A stretch of 64,000 nucleotides of DNA from the NCBI GenBank assembly GCA_910579775.1, contig CAJTUE010000002.1:124001-188000 (forward strand), given 5' to 3'. A program made the position numbers and the translations under genes. Position 1 is the stretch's first letter; each line of letters starts with the position of its first letter. This DNA is from an uncultured Oscillospiraceae bacterium (lineage in GTDB: Bacteria > Bacillota > Clostridia > Oscillospirales > Oscillospiraceae). The notes under the pieces are model-generated. The model ran no database searches. It was not told the origin of the DNA and worked only from the letters and a program-made list of their open reading frames with translations. This document shows, piece after piece, positions 8,495 to 17,118 of this stretch.

Positions 8495-9004
8495 TTAGAT
8501 CAGCGCCAGCACCGTCACCGCTCCCCCGGCAACGCCCAGCGCCAAGTACACCTTTCCCAGCCGCTGTCGGTCCTCCCTGGCCGCCAGATATGCTGCGGCC
8601 AGCCGTTCCCCCGCCACATGAAGGGCCTTGGCCTGGGTCTCGGCGTCATATTGCCCCAGCACCTCTCCCAGCTCCTCCAGCGTCTGCCGCTCCTCCTCCC
8701 GCAGCAGAGGCAGTTCCCTTTCCACCGCCTTTGACCAGCTTTCCCGCATGGTCGGGTGTTTCTCATCCTCCATGGCGGCAAACACGGCTCCAAAAAAGGT
8801 TCCTGCCCTTCCCCGTCTGCCGGAGAGATGTTCAAACAGCCTGGGCAGAGGGGTAAAGCGAAAGCTTATCTCTTCCTCCAGATAGGCCAGCGCCCCCTGC
8901 AATCCACGCAGCAGCTCGGCGCGCTCACCCAGCCGAGCCACCCCGCGCCAAGCCAAACCCACCGCCCCCGCCAGGACCATCACCGCACCCACTATGCTTC
9001 GCAT
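8495..9004 (-). CDS. spoIIIAB: Stage III sporulation protein AB
   Basis: Sporulation protein of 169 residues anchored by helices at both ends (N-terminal residues 3-18 and the last 20 residues), with a helical core containing LQGALAYLEEEISF near 34-47. Distantly related to type II secretion GspF-like proteins. It overlaps spoIIIAA by 13 bases, so the two are probably coupled. Confidence 0.92.
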   Translation of the reverse strand: MRSIVGAVMVLAGAVGLAWRGVARLGERAELLRGLQGALAYLEEEISFRFTPLPRLFEHLSGRRGRAGTFFGAVFAAMEDEKHPTMRESWSKAVERELPLLREEERQTLEELGEVLGQYDAETQAKALHVAGERLAAAYLAAREDRQRLGKVYLALGVAGGAVTVLALI

Positions 9005-9894
9005 TTTCTCTCCCCTTGCTTTACCACGTTGTACCGCCGTTCCTTTCCGGTCCCTTGGATCAAAATAAACCGCTCAAAGACCTGTTCCCGGGTCAGTCTC
9101 TGATAGACGTGTCTCCGCTCCAGATCGGCAATAGAGCCCCCGTGCGCCGTCGCCAGCAAAGAAACGCCGCACCCCAACGCTTGAAGCAGTGCCTCGGCGT
9201 CCGCCTCCCGGGTGATTTCATCTACCGCCAGCACCTGCGGGCTCATGCTCCGCAAAAGGGCAAGCATGCCTATACTTTTTGGGCAGCTGTCCATGATATC
9301 GGTGCGCGGCCCTACATCCAGCATTGGGCTTCCCTCCCAGACCGAGGCTACCTCGCCTCGCTCATCCGCCAGTCCTACCCGCCGCGGAATGCAGTTCTCT
9401 CCGCTTGAGATCGCCCGGATCAGGTCTCGAAGGAGCGTGGTCTTGCCCTGCCCCGGCGGCGCCAGGATCAGCGTATTTTTTATCTGTCCCTCTTCAAACA
9501 GCTGTGGGACCAGCTTCGCAGCGATCCCTTTGACCTCCCTAGCCTGACGCAGGGATAGAGACGAGACGGACCGCAGATTCACGAGCCGACCATCCTCCAC
9601 CACCCCTGTGCCGCACAGGCCCAGACGGTGACCTCCTTGGACTGCCACAAAACCGTTGCGCAGCTGTTCCAGCACGGTATGTACAGAGAAAAAACTTGCC
9701 CGCTCCAGCACTCGTCTCAAGGCATCGCCGTCCACCGTGTCCCCGGCTAAAAAACACTCTCCCGTCGGCAAACTGACAGACATGGGCCTCCCCTGTCTCA
9801 GGCGGACCTCTTCTATGCGTTCCCGCTCTCCCTCTGGCAGCCCCTCGATCTGCCCTTGCAAGGCCTCCGGCAACAGCTCCCAAACCTTGTTCAC
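8992..9894 (-). CDS. spoIIIAA: Stage III sporulation protein AA, secretion-type ATPase
   Basis: The ATPase that powers the SpoIIIA-SpoIIQ channel; related to type II/IV secretion ATPases. It has a Walker A motif APPGQGKT at residues 145-152 and the conserved N-terminal block GFVAVQGGHRLGLCG near 81-95. It starts with GTG after GGAGGGAA. First gene of the eight-gene operon; in Bacillus the operon is read in the mother cell from a sigma-E promoter, but I could not assign a convincing one here. Confidence 0.94.
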   Translation of the reverse strand: MNKVWELLPEALQGQIEGLPEGERERIEEVRLRQGRPMSVSLPTGECFLAGDTVDGDALRRVLERASFFSVHTVLEQLRNGFVAVQGGHRLGLCGTGVVEDGRLVNLRSVSSLSLRQAREVKGIAAKLVPQLFEEGQIKNTLILAPPGQGKTTLLRDLIRAISSGENCIPRRVGLADERGEVASVWEGSPMLDVGPRTDIMDSCPKSIGMLALLRSMSPQVLAVDEITREADAEALLQALGCGVSLLATAHGGSIADLERRHVYQRLTREQVFERFILIQGTGKERRYNVVKQGERKCEA

Positions 9895-9991
9895 GGCGTT
9901 CCCTCCACTCTTTGGTACTTGTGTGACTCCATCCTATGAACGCCTGTCCCTCTTTAGAAGGAAAACTTGTCCCTCTTTTTTCCACGGGCAT

Positions 9992-10022
9992 AAAAAAAGC
10001 GCCCGGCTCTCGCCGGGCGTTT
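9992..10022 (-). terminator. Terminator after the aminotransferase gene
   Basis: Eight-base GC stem (10000-10007 with 10012-10019), a TCTC loop, and seven T on the minus strand. Confidence 0.85.
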
Positions 10023-10050
10023 GAAGAGACGTTGTTTTTACTTTTATGGC

Positions 10051-11238
10051 TCAGGCCAGGAACTTCTCCAAACGGTCCAGACCCTCCTTGATGTTGGCCA
10101 TGGAGGTGGCATAGGACCAGCGGACAAAGTTCGGCGCGCCAAAGCCGGAGCACGGGACCACCGCCACCAGGCCCTCCTTCAGGAACAGGTCGGCAAAGTC
10201 GTCACCGTTTTCGATGACCCTGCCGTGAATGGTCTTGCCCACCAGCTTTTCCAGGTTCATCATCACATAAAACGCGCCCTGAGGCTTGATACAGCTGACG
10301 CCGGGGATGGCGTTCATCCGCTCTACAATGTAGTTGCGCCGTTCCTCAAAGGCGGTGCGCATATCATCGATGTCGCTCTGCTCGCCGGCCAAGGCGTCCA
10401 CCGCGGCCCACTGGGCAATGGAGCTGGGGTTACCGGTAGAGTGGCTCAGGTAGTTGGCCATGACCTTGGCCAAGCGCTCGTTGGTGGCGGCGTAGCCGAT
10501 GCGCCACCCAGTCATGGCGTAGGATTTGGACACGCCGTTGACCAGAATTGTGCGCTCCTTCACGTCCTCGCCCAGAGAGGAAAAGCTGGTAAACTTCGCT
10601 CCGTCGTAGACCAGGCTGTAATAAATCTCGTCCGCAATGACGTAGATATCCCTCTTGATACACACCGCCGCAATGGCCTCCAGCTCCTCCTTGGTGTACA
10701 TCATGCCGGTGGGGTTGGAGGGATTGTTGAGGATCAGCGCCTTGGTATTCGGGGTAATGGCCGCGTCCAGCTGCTCCGCCGTCATTTTGAAGCCGTGCTC
10801 CTCCGTGGCGGTGACCACCACGGGCTTACCGCCCACCATGCTTACCATCTCATAGTAGCTGACCCAATAGGGCGCGGGCAGGATCACCTCGTCTCCCGGA
10901 TTCACCAAACAGCGCAGGGCAATGTAGATGTTGTGCTTGGCGCCGCTGGCCGCGACGATCTGGGTGGGCTTATAGTCCAGACCGCAGTCCTCCTTCAGCC
11001 GCTTGCAGGCCGCCTGCCGCAGCTCCACCAGCCCCGCCGCGGGGGTGTAGCGGGTCTTGTTGTCCAAAATGGCCTTGATTCCCGCCAGCTTGATGTGGTC
11101 GGGGGTGTCGAAGTCCGGTTCGCCCGCGCCAAAGCCAATAACGTCGATGCCGTCGGCGCGCATCTGCTTAAAAAGCGTATCAATGGCCAAGGTCGTCGAA
11201 GCGTGTACGCCCTCAGCAAGATGGGAGATCTCTTTCAT
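10051..11238 (-). CDS. aspB: Class I/II aminotransferase, aspartate aminotransferase type
   Basis: PLP enzyme that exchanges amino groups between aspartate (or a related amino acid) and 2-oxoglutarate. The 395-residue protein has NNPSNPTG at 171-178, the cofactor-binding D203-E-I-Y-Y block and the Schiff-base lysine K238 in SKSYAMTGWRIGY; substrate arginine is expected near the C-terminus. It resembles subgroup I-gamma enzymes of Gram-positives. It has its own promoter and terminator, so it is a single-gene unit. Prephenate or aromatic substrates cannot be excluded. Confidence 0.88.
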   Translation of the reverse strand: MKEISHLAEGVHASTTLAIDTLFKQMRADGIDVIGFGAGEPDFDTPDHIKLAGIKAILDNKTRYTPAAGLVELRQAACKRLKEDCGLDYKPTQIVAASGAKHNIYIALRCLVNPGDEVILPAPYWVSYYEMVSMVGGKPVVVTATEEHGFKMTAEQLDAAITPNTKALILNNPSNPTGMMYTKEELEAIAAVCIKRDIYVIADEIYYSLVYDGAKFTSFSSLGEDVKERTILVNGVSKSYAMTGWRIGYAATNERLAKVMANYLSHSTGNPSSIAQWAAVDALAGEQSDIDDMRTAFEERRNYIVERMNAIPGVSCIKPQGAFYVMMNLEKLVGKTIHGRVIENGDDFADLFLKEGLVAVVPCSGFGAPNFVRWSYATSMANIKEGLDRLEKFLA

Positions 11239-11271
11239 GGTCCAGCCACTCCTTTCGAGACGTTATGACAT

Positions 11272-11300
11272 ATTATATGCGCCCTCTTGCAAAAAGGCAA
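11272..11300 (-). promoter_or_regulatory. Promoter of the aminotransferase gene
   Basis: On the minus strand: TTGCCT (11295-11300), 17 bases, TATAAT (11272-11277), about 34 bases ahead of the start codon. Confidence 0.7.
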
Positions 11301-11396
11301 GGAAAACTTTTGCAAAACCCGCTCAAAATGAATCTCAAAAGCTCTTGTCATTCATTTTCACCAGTTCTACCCTGTACTCTATCCAAAAAATTAGGC

Positions 11397-11429
11397 AAAA
11401 AACACCCGGGACACACGGAGTGTCCCGGG
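11397..11429 (-). terminator. Terminator after the fumarase beta gene
   Basis: Nine-base stem CCCGGGACA (11405-11413 with 11421-11429), then TGTTTTTT on the minus strand. Confidence 0.85.
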
Positions 11430-11437
11430 CAGTCAGA

Positions 11438-11977
11438 TCAAGCTCGATGGTAGAGGTCGTTTCCCCGGCTGTCGATGGCTACGGTCAAGGGCAGGTCGCG
11501 TATCTCCATGCGCTTGACGCTCTCACAGCCCAAGTCTTCAAAGGCGATGACCTGCGCGTCCTCGACCCGCTGGGCGATCAGCGCACCCGCGCCGCCCACA
11601 GCGGCAAGGTAGACCGCGCCGTTTTTCCGGATAGCCTCCACTACCTCAGGAGACCGCTCGCCTTTGCCGATCATGGCCCGCAGACCCAGGTCCAGCAGCC
11701 GCGGCGCGAAGGGATCCATCCGCCCGGAGGTGGTGGGACCGCAGGAGCCTACCGCCAGCCCCTGCTGAGCGGGGGTGGGTCCGGCGTAATAGATGACCGC
11801 ATCCTCCAAGAGAAACGGCAGTTCCTTTCCCTCGTCCAGCAGGGAGAAAATACGCTTGTGGGCCGCGTCCCGGGCGGTGTAGATCGTCCCGGAGAGAAGC
11901 ACACGGTCACCGGCGCGCAGCTGGGATGCCCGCTCACGGGTCAGCTCCTCCACGCGGAGGGGAATGCCCTCGCTCAC
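11438..11977 (-). CDS. Class I fumarate hydratase, beta subunit (stand-alone)
   Basis: Corresponds to the C-terminal half of the oxygen-sensitive iron-sulfur fumarase/L-tartrate dehydratase family. Diagnostic blocks are LLSGTIYTARDAAHKR near residues 28-43, YYAGPTP and GSCGPTTSGRMDPFAP near 63-95, and GKGERS. The alpha subunit, which carries the [4Fe-4S] cysteines and is normally adjacent, is absent from this window. The GTG at 11977 overlaps the DivIVA-like stop (GTGA), giving 179 residues; an upstream ATG at 12001 would overlap more. Fumarase or tartrate/other dehydratase specificity is open. Confidence 0.85.
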   Translation of the reverse strand: MSEGIPLRVEELTRERASQLRAGDRVLLSGTIYTARDAAHKRIFSLLDEGKELPFLLEDAVIYYAGPTPAQQGLAVGSCGPTTSGRMDPFAPRLLDLGLRAMIGKGERSPEVVEAIRKNGAVYLAAVGGAGALIAQRVEDAQVIAFEDLGCESVKRMEIRDLPLTVAIDSRGNDLYHRA

Positions 11978-12738
11978 TTCTCGCTTCTGCGCCCGTCCCA
12001 TCCAAAAGGGCGGCGGCGCTCCGTGGGACGGTCAATGGCGTACTCCACGGCGCGGGCGCCCTCGGGTGCGCTCTTTCCGCCCACCTGGCTCTCCGCCGCA
12101 ACCGCGATATCCTCCAGCCGCCGGCCGTGTTCGTCCAGCTCGGCATATACCGCGTCCAGCGACTTGGCCGCGCGCTCCATCTCAGTGGTCGCGTGAGAGA
12201 GGGTGGCAGAGACGTCGCCGCACAGCCGGGCATAGCTGGACTGGGCCTGGCGCAGCCACTGGGCCACCTTGCGGCGGGTCTGGGCAGCTTCCTCTTCCCC
12301 GGCCTTGACGATGACTTGGGCACGCTTGTGGGCGTCCAGCTCGATCCCGGCGGCCTTATCCTTCAAGGTCTCATAGGCCCGGGCGGCCGGAGCCATGCGG
12401 TCCGCCGCCTCCTGGAGGACGGCCAGATCCTGCTGGGCGGCCTGAAGCTGCAGCTGAAGGCTATCCCGCTCTCTCTGCGCCTCCAACAGCGCCCGGCGTA
12501 CCTCCTCCAGCTCTTCCTTGGAGCGCTGGGCAGCCTTTTCGGCGGCCTGTGCCTCCGAGCTGGCCAGGGAGCCCTGCTCCTCCAGACTGGAGCGCTGGTC
12601 ACGCTCCTGCTCCAGCTCTCCCTTTACGCTTTTGATCCTGGCGGCATAATCCTTGTGAACAGCTTCGATATACTGCATCACGTCCTGGCGGTTGAAGCCA
12701 AACGCCGCCGTACGAAACCGATGCTCTGTCGCGCTCAT
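11974..12738 (-). CDS. DivIVA-like coiled-coil protein
   Basis: Cytoplasmic, 254 residues. The N-terminus has the DivIVA/GpsB-type membrane-binding segment FRTAAFGFNRQDVMQYIEAV (about 9-28), followed by a long coiled coil (about 30-110) rich in E, Q, R and L, and a second helical region. DivIVA relatives mark curved membranes and organise division or pole proteins. The ATG at 12738 has an AGGAGG site; the longer reading from 12768 lacks one. It is coupled to the fumarase beta gene by GTGA, a functional link I cannot explain. Confidence 0.78.
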   Translation of the reverse strand: MSATEHRFRTAAFGFNRQDVMQYIEAVHKDYAARIKSVKGELEQERDQRSSLEEQGSLASSEAQAAEKAAQRSKEELEEVRRALLEAQRERDSLQLQLQAAQQDLAVLQEAADRMAPAARAYETLKDKAAGIELDAHKRAQVIVKAGEEEAAQTRRKVAQWLRQAQSSYARLCGDVSATLSHATTEMERAAKSLDAVYAELDEHGRRLEDIAVAAESQVGGKSAPEGARAVEYAIDRPTERRRPFGWDGRRSEK

Positions 12739-12891
12739 AAGCGCCCTCCTATCTTCATTGCGGGTCATATTTCTTCAAACTTCGGTGCTATTCTACCACA
12801 TTCCTTCCCTTCTGGCAAGCACATTCTTCCCTCTCGCTCCTATGATGCCTGTCCTGAGCCCTCTTTTCCCAGGCAACTTTTCCCTCCGGCA

Positions 12892-12921
12892 TTGACGGCA
12901 CGGATATTATAGTGGTATAAT
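12892..12921 (+). promoter_or_regulatory. Promoter of the methyltransferase-ecf-truA operon
   Basis: TTGACG (12892-12897), 18 bases, TATAAT (12916-12921). The start codon at 12956 lies 34 bases downstream. All genes to about 19017 follow on the same strand with overlaps or short gaps. Confidence 0.7.
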
Positions 12922-12955
12922 AGTTTGAGATTTTGTGGAAATGGAGGTGCTGGCC

Positions 12956-13828
12956 ATGTGGGTAGCTGACGGTTGGAAGGATTACCACCTGTTGGACTGT
13001 GGCGACGGCGAGAAGCTGGAACGCTGGGGCGACTATACCCTGATACGTCCCGATCCGCAGGCCATCTGGCGAACGCCCCGCAAAAACCCCGTCTGGCGAA
13101 CCCCTGACGCCCGGTATGCCCGTTCCTCCACCGGCGGCGGATGCTGGGACAAGGGCAGGCTCCCTGAGCGGTGGACCGTCTCCTACAGGGACCTTACCTT
13201 CAACATCAAGCCCATGAACTTTAAGCACACCGGCCTCTTCCCCGAGCAGGCCGCCAACTGGGACTTTGCCGGAGACCTGATCCGCCAAGCCGGGCGGCCC
13301 GTTTCGGTGCTCAATCTCTTTGCCTACACCGGAGGAGCTACGGCAGCCTGTGCCGCCGCCGGGGCAAGCGTCTGCCATGTAGATGCCGCCAAGGGCATGG
13401 TGAGCTGGGCACGGGAGAACGCCCGGTCCTCCGGACTGGAGGCCGCGCCCATCCGCTGGATCATTGACGACTGCGGCAAATTTGTAGAGCGGGAGATCCG
13501 GCGTGGGCGCAAATATGACGCGGTCATCATGGACCCCCCCAGCTATGGCCGGGGTCCCTCCGGGGAGATCTGGAAGCTGGAGGAAAACCTCTGGCCCTTC
13601 GTGGAACTGGTCTCCGGTGTGCTCAGCGACGACCCTCTCTTTTTCATCATCAACTCCTACACCACCGGACTGGCTCCGTCGGTACTCACCTACATTCTGG
13701 AGTCTATCGTCACTCCCCGTTTTGGTGGACACACTGTCAGCGATGAGCTGGGCCTGCCCGTGGAGGACACTGGTCTGGTCCTCCCCTGCGGCGCCACCGG
13801 CCGTTGGACCAAGGAGGGCACGCCATGA
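12956..13828 (+). CDS. SAM-dependent methyltransferase, RlmI/RlmK-like
   Basis: Class I methyltransferase of about 290 residues resembling the catalytic part of 23S rRNA methyltransferases of the PF10672 type. The SAM-binding motif is VLNLFAYTGGAT near residues 117-128, an acidic VDAAKGMVSWARENA follows, and the catalytic MDPPSYGRG is near 185-193. There is no N-terminal PUA domain. The ATG at 12956 is chosen for its GGAGG site. Its stop overlaps the ecfA1 start (ATGA). The RNA target cannot be told from sequence. Confidence 0.82.
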   Translation: MWVADGWKDYHLLDCGDGEKLERWGDYTLIRPDPQAIWRTPRKNPVWRTPDARYARSSTGGGCWDKGRLPERWTVSYRDLTFNIKPMNFKHTGLFPEQAANWDFAGDLIRQAGRPVSVLNLFAYTGGATAACAAAGASVCHVDAAKGMVSWARENARSSGLEAAPIRWIIDDCGKFVEREIRRGRKYDAVIMDPPSYGRGPSGEIWKLEENLWPFVELVSGVLSDDPLFFIINSYTTGLAPSVLTYILESIVTPRFGGHTVSDELGLPVEDTGLVLPCGATGRWTKEGTP

Positions 13829-14676
13829 CCGATGCTATCATCAACGTCCAGGACCTCTGTTTTTCCTATGACGCCCCGGAGGGTGAGGCTCCCATTGTGC
13901 TGGACAGTGTGACCCTGTCCATTGACCCCGGCTCCTTTGTGGCGGTGCTGGGTCACAACGGCTCGGGCAAATCCACTCTTGCCAAGCATCTCAACGCCAT
14001 TCTGCTGCCCAGCGGCGGCAAGGTCTATATCCAGGGGATGGACACCGCCGACGAAAGCCTTCTGTTGGAGGTCCGCCGGGCGGTGGGCATGGTGTTTCAA
14101 AACCCTGACAACCAGATCGTAGCCAATGTGGTGGAGGAGGATGTGGCCTTTGCTCCGGAAAATCTGGGCGTTCCCTCCGCAGAGATCCGCCGCCGGGTGG
14201 ATGAGGCCTTGGAAATGGTGGGAATGTCCGACTACGCCACTCACGCCCCTCACCTGCTCTCCGGCGGGCAGAAGCAACGCGTCGCCATTGCCGGAGTCAT
14301 TGCCATGCGGCCCAACTGCATCGTCATGGACGAGCCCACCGCCATGCTGGACCCTATGGGCCGCCAGGAGGTACTGGAAACCATCAAGGGCCTCAATAAG
14401 AACTACGGCATGACCATCGTCCTCATTACCCACCATATGGACGAAGCCGCACAGGCTGACCGTCTTATTGTCATGCAAAAGGGCACGGTGGTTCAGGACG
14501 GCCCGCCCAAGGAGGTCTTTGCACAGGTCGAGGCGCTAAAGGCAGTAGGCCTCACGGTTCCCGACACCGTGGAGCTCTGCTGGCAGCTGCGTCAAACAGG
14601 CGTAGATCTCCCTCTGGATGCCCTCACCGACGACGAGTGCGCCGCCGCGCTCTATCAACTGCTGAAAAAGGATTGA
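13825..14676 (+). CDS. ecfA1: ECF transporter ATPase A1
   Basis: One of two ATPases that drive vitamin uptake with different S components. Walker A GHNGSGKS at residues 43-50, a Q-loop near VFQNPDNQ, the signature LSGGQKQRVAIAGVIA, Walker B VMDEPTAMLDP and the switch histidine ITHHMDEA are all present. 283 residues. RBS AAGGAGG precedes the ATG. The order ecfA1-ecfA2-ecfT is standard for group II ECF modules, which serve S components encoded elsewhere; ribU and queT in this window are candidate clients. Confidence 0.95.
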   Translation: MTDAIINVQDLCFSYDAPEGEAPIVLDSVTLSIDPGSFVAVLGHNGSGKSTLAKHLNAILLPSGGKVYIQGMDTADESLLLEVRRAVGMVFQNPDNQIVANVVEEDVAFAPENLGVPSAEIRRRVDEALEMVGMSDYATHAPHLLSGGQKQRVAIAGVIAMRPNCIVMDEPTAMLDPMGRQEVLETIKGLNKNYGMTIVLITHHMDEAAQADRLIVMQKGTVVQDGPPKEVFAQVEALKAVGLTVPDTVELCWQLRQTGVDLPLDALTDDECAAALYQLLKKD

Positions 14677-14681
14677 CTGCA

Positions 14682-15545
14682 TTGGAACCCATCCTCCAGA
14701 CCGAACAACTGAATCATCTTTACTCCGCCGGGACGCCCTTTCAGCACTCCGCCCTGGTGGATGTGGATTTTTGCGCCTATCGGGGGGAATATCTGGGCAT
14801 TATCGGGCGCACCGGCTCAGGCAAATCCACCCTGGTCCAGCATTTCAACGGCCTTTTGAAGCCCACCTCCGGCCGGGTGCTGTTGGAGGGCAAGGATATC
14901 TGGTCGGACAAGGCTCTCACCCGCGCAGCCCGTTTCCAGGTCGGCTTGGTATTTCAGTACCCGGAGTATCAGTTGTTTGAGGAAACAGTCTACAAGGACA
15001 TCTCCTTCGGACCTAAAAACATGGGGCTGGACACCCACGAGGTCGACCGCCGGGTCCGGGAGGCCGCTGAGTTTGTCGGTTTGAGTGAAGATGTATTGGA
15101 ACAATCCCCCTTTGCCCTCTCCGGCGGGCAGAAGCGCCGGGTGGCCATTGCAGGGGTCATCGCCATGGAACCCTCCGTCCTCATTCTGGATGAGCCCACC
15201 GCCGGGTTGGACCCTCTGGGCGTGGAGCAGGTGCTGTCCAACATTCAGGCCTATCACAAGGCTAAAAATGCCACCATTATTATGGTCTCTCACTCTATGG
15301 AGGAAATGGCCCGTACCGCCGATCGGTTGGTCGTCATCCACGAGGGCAAGATCCCCTTCCAGGGTCCGCCCAAGGAGGTTTTTGCCCACGGAGTCGAGCT
15401 GGAAAACATGGGGCTGGGCGTGCCTCAAATGACCCGTGTATTCAGCCGCCTGCGCGCACTGGGTGCGGATATCGACCCCGCCGTCTACACCGTGGCCCAG
15501 GCCAAAGCTGCCCTGCTGGCCGCTCTGGGAAAGGGGGCGGAGTAA
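14682..15545 (+). CDS. ecfA2: ECF transporter ATPase A2
   Basis: Partner ATPase of EcfA1. Walker A GRTGSGKS near residues 42-49, Q-loop VFQYPEYQ, signature LSGGQKRRVAIAGVIA and Walker B LDEPTAGLDP are intact. I chose the TTG at 14682 because AAAAAGGA at 14665-14672 is nine bases away; an alternative TTG at 14673 overlaps the ecfA1 stop (TTGA). 287 residues. It abuts ecfT without a gap. Confidence 0.94.
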   Translation: MEPILQTEQLNHLYSAGTPFQHSALVDVDFCAYRGEYLGIIGRTGSGKSTLVQHFNGLLKPTSGRVLLEGKDIWSDKALTRAARFQVGLVFQYPEYQLFEETVYKDISFGPKNMGLDTHEVDRRVREAAEFVGLSEDVLEQSPFALSGGQKRRVAIAGVIAMEPSVLILDEPTAGLDPLGVEQVLSNIQAYHKAKNATIIMVSHSMEEMARTADRLVVIHEGKIPFQGPPKEVFAHGVELENMGLGVPQMTRVFSRLRALGADIDPAVYTVAQAKAALLAALGKGAE

Positions 15546-16364
15546 ATGGCCATGCGAGACATTACCCTGGGCCAGTATTTCCCCGGCGATACTCCCGTCC
15601 ACCGCCTAGATCCACGGACCAAGCTTCTGTTTACGGTGTTATACATCGTCGCTTTGTTCATGGCAAAGGGCGCGTTGACCTATGGCATTTTGCTGGTCGT
15701 TCTTCTGGGGTCCATCGCCGTTTCTAAGATCCGGCTGAAGATCATGCTCAAGGGGTTAAAGCCTATCATCTTCATTGCCGTGATCACCGGCCTTTTGAAT
15801 CTTTTCTACACCCCCGGCGGGGAGGGAGAAGCTCCCCTGCTGTCCTTCTGGGTCCTCACCGTCTATCCCGCGGGCATCCGGGCCGCCGCCTTTATGATCC
15901 TGCGCATCGTTATGCTGGTGCTGTGCACCTTCCTTCTAACCTACACCACCTCTCCCATCCTCATCACGGACGGTTTGGAAATGCTTTTGAACCCCTTGAA
16001 AAAGCTCCACCTGCCCATCCATGAGCTGGCCATGATGATGTCCATTGCCCTGCGGTTCATCCCCACCCTTATCGAAGAGACCGACAAGATCATGTCCGCC
16101 CAAAAGGCCCGTGGCGCGGACTTTGAGACGGGCAGCCTGATCCAAAAGGCCAAAGCGCTCATTCCCCTGCTGGTGCCTCTGTTCATCTCCGCCTTCCGCC
16201 GGGCCGACGAGCTGGCGGTGGCCATGGAGTGCCGCTGTTATCACGGCGGCGAGGGCCGCACCCGGCTCAAGGTCCTTCGTTTTGGCCTTAATGACTACCT
16301 CGTCCTCGCCGCCACTCTCGCCCTGTGCGTCGGTATCGGCGTTCTGGGCCATTTCGGGTGGTGA
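15546..16364 (+). CDS. ecfT: ECF transporter transmembrane protein T
   Basis: Membrane scaffold that joins the two ATPases to a substrate-binding S component. The 272-residue protein has about five to six membrane helices and the two coupling-helix signatures, QKARGADF near residue 178-185 and AMECRCYHGG near 221-230. The first matches the family's Ala-Arg-Gly motif. It follows ecfA2 immediately and precedes truA by four bases. Confidence 0.93.
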   Translation: MAMRDITLGQYFPGDTPVHRLDPRTKLLFTVLYIVALFMAKGALTYGILLVVLLGSIAVSKIRLKIMLKGLKPIIFIAVITGLLNLFYTPGGEGEAPLLSFWVLTVYPAGIRAAAFMILRIVMLVLCTFLLTYTTSPILITDGLEMLLNPLKKLHLPIHELAMMMSIALRFIPTLIEETDKIMSAQKARGADFETGSLIQKAKALIPLLVPLFISAFRRADELAVAMECRCYHGGEGRTRLKVLRFGLNDYLVLAATLALCVGIGVLGHFGW

Positions 16365-16368
16365 CAGT

Positions 16369-17118
16369 ATGCGAAACATTGCCTTGAGCTTAATGTATGT
16401 GGGTACGGCCTATCATGGCTGGCAGGTGCAAAAGAACGGCGTTACCGTAGAGTCCACCTTGGAGAAGGCCCTGGCCTCAGTAGTAGGCCACCCGGTCAAG
16501 TGCGTGGGCGCGGGCCGCACCGACGCGGGGGTACACGCCCTTAAATACGTCGCCAACTTTCATACCAGCTCCTCCATCCCCTGTGACCGCCTGCCCCTGG
16601 CGGTGAACACCCGCCTGCCAGACGACATCGTGGTCACGCGGGCCACAGAGGTGCACGGGGACTTCAACGCCATTGGCTCGTGCCTGAAAAAGGAGTACAC
16701 CTACCGCATCTACAACTCCCGCATCCGCAACGCCTTCTTCGTAGACCGTGCGTGGTTCTATCCCAAGCGGCTGGACGAGCACATCATGCACGCCTGCGCC
16801 CAGCAAATGGTGGGCACCCACGACTTTGCCGCCCTGCGCAGTGTGGGCACCGAGACCAAAACCACCGTGCGCACCGTCTACTACTTTGACATCACCCGCC
16901 AGGGCGACCTCATCGAATGCAAGGTCTGCGCCGACGGCTTCCTTTACAATATGGTGCGGGCTATGGTGGGCACCTGCGTCTACGCCTCCGAGGGTAAGCT
17001 CTCCCCCGCCGACCTCCCCCGCATCATGGAGGCCCGTGACCGCACTGCCGCTGGACCTACCGCGCCTCCGGGTGGACTTTATATGTCTGAGCTTTGGTAT
17101 GAAGAGGATGTCTTATGA
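16369..17118 (+). CDS. truA: tRNA pseudouridine synthase A
   Basis: Converts uridines 38-40 of the tRNA anticodon arm to pseudouridine. The catalytic Asp is D52 in GRTDAGVHA; the protein is 249 residues, a normal length. The ATG at 16369 starts the conserved MRNIALSLMYVGTAYHGWQ-type N-terminus; the longer open frame extends into ecfT and is not used. In many Firmicutes truA follows ecfT, as here. It overlaps the next gene by ATGA. Confidence 0.96.
   Translation: MRNIALSLMYVGTAYHGWQVQKNGVTVESTLEKALASVVGHPVKCVGAGRTDAGVHALKYVANFHTSSSIPCDRLPLAVNTRLPDDIVVTRATEVHGDFNAIGSCLKKEYTYRIYNSRIRNAFFVDRAWFYPKRLDEHIMHACAQQMVGTHDFAALRSVGTETKTTVRTVYYFDITRQGDLIECKVCADGFLYNMVRAMVGTCVYASEGKLSPADLPRIMEARDRTAAGPTAPPGGLYMSELWYEEDVL

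Noticed and set aside
9895..9991. Sigma-E promoter before spoIIIAA
   Set aside because: CATAGGAT is a partial -10 match but no acceptable -35 box lies at the right distance.
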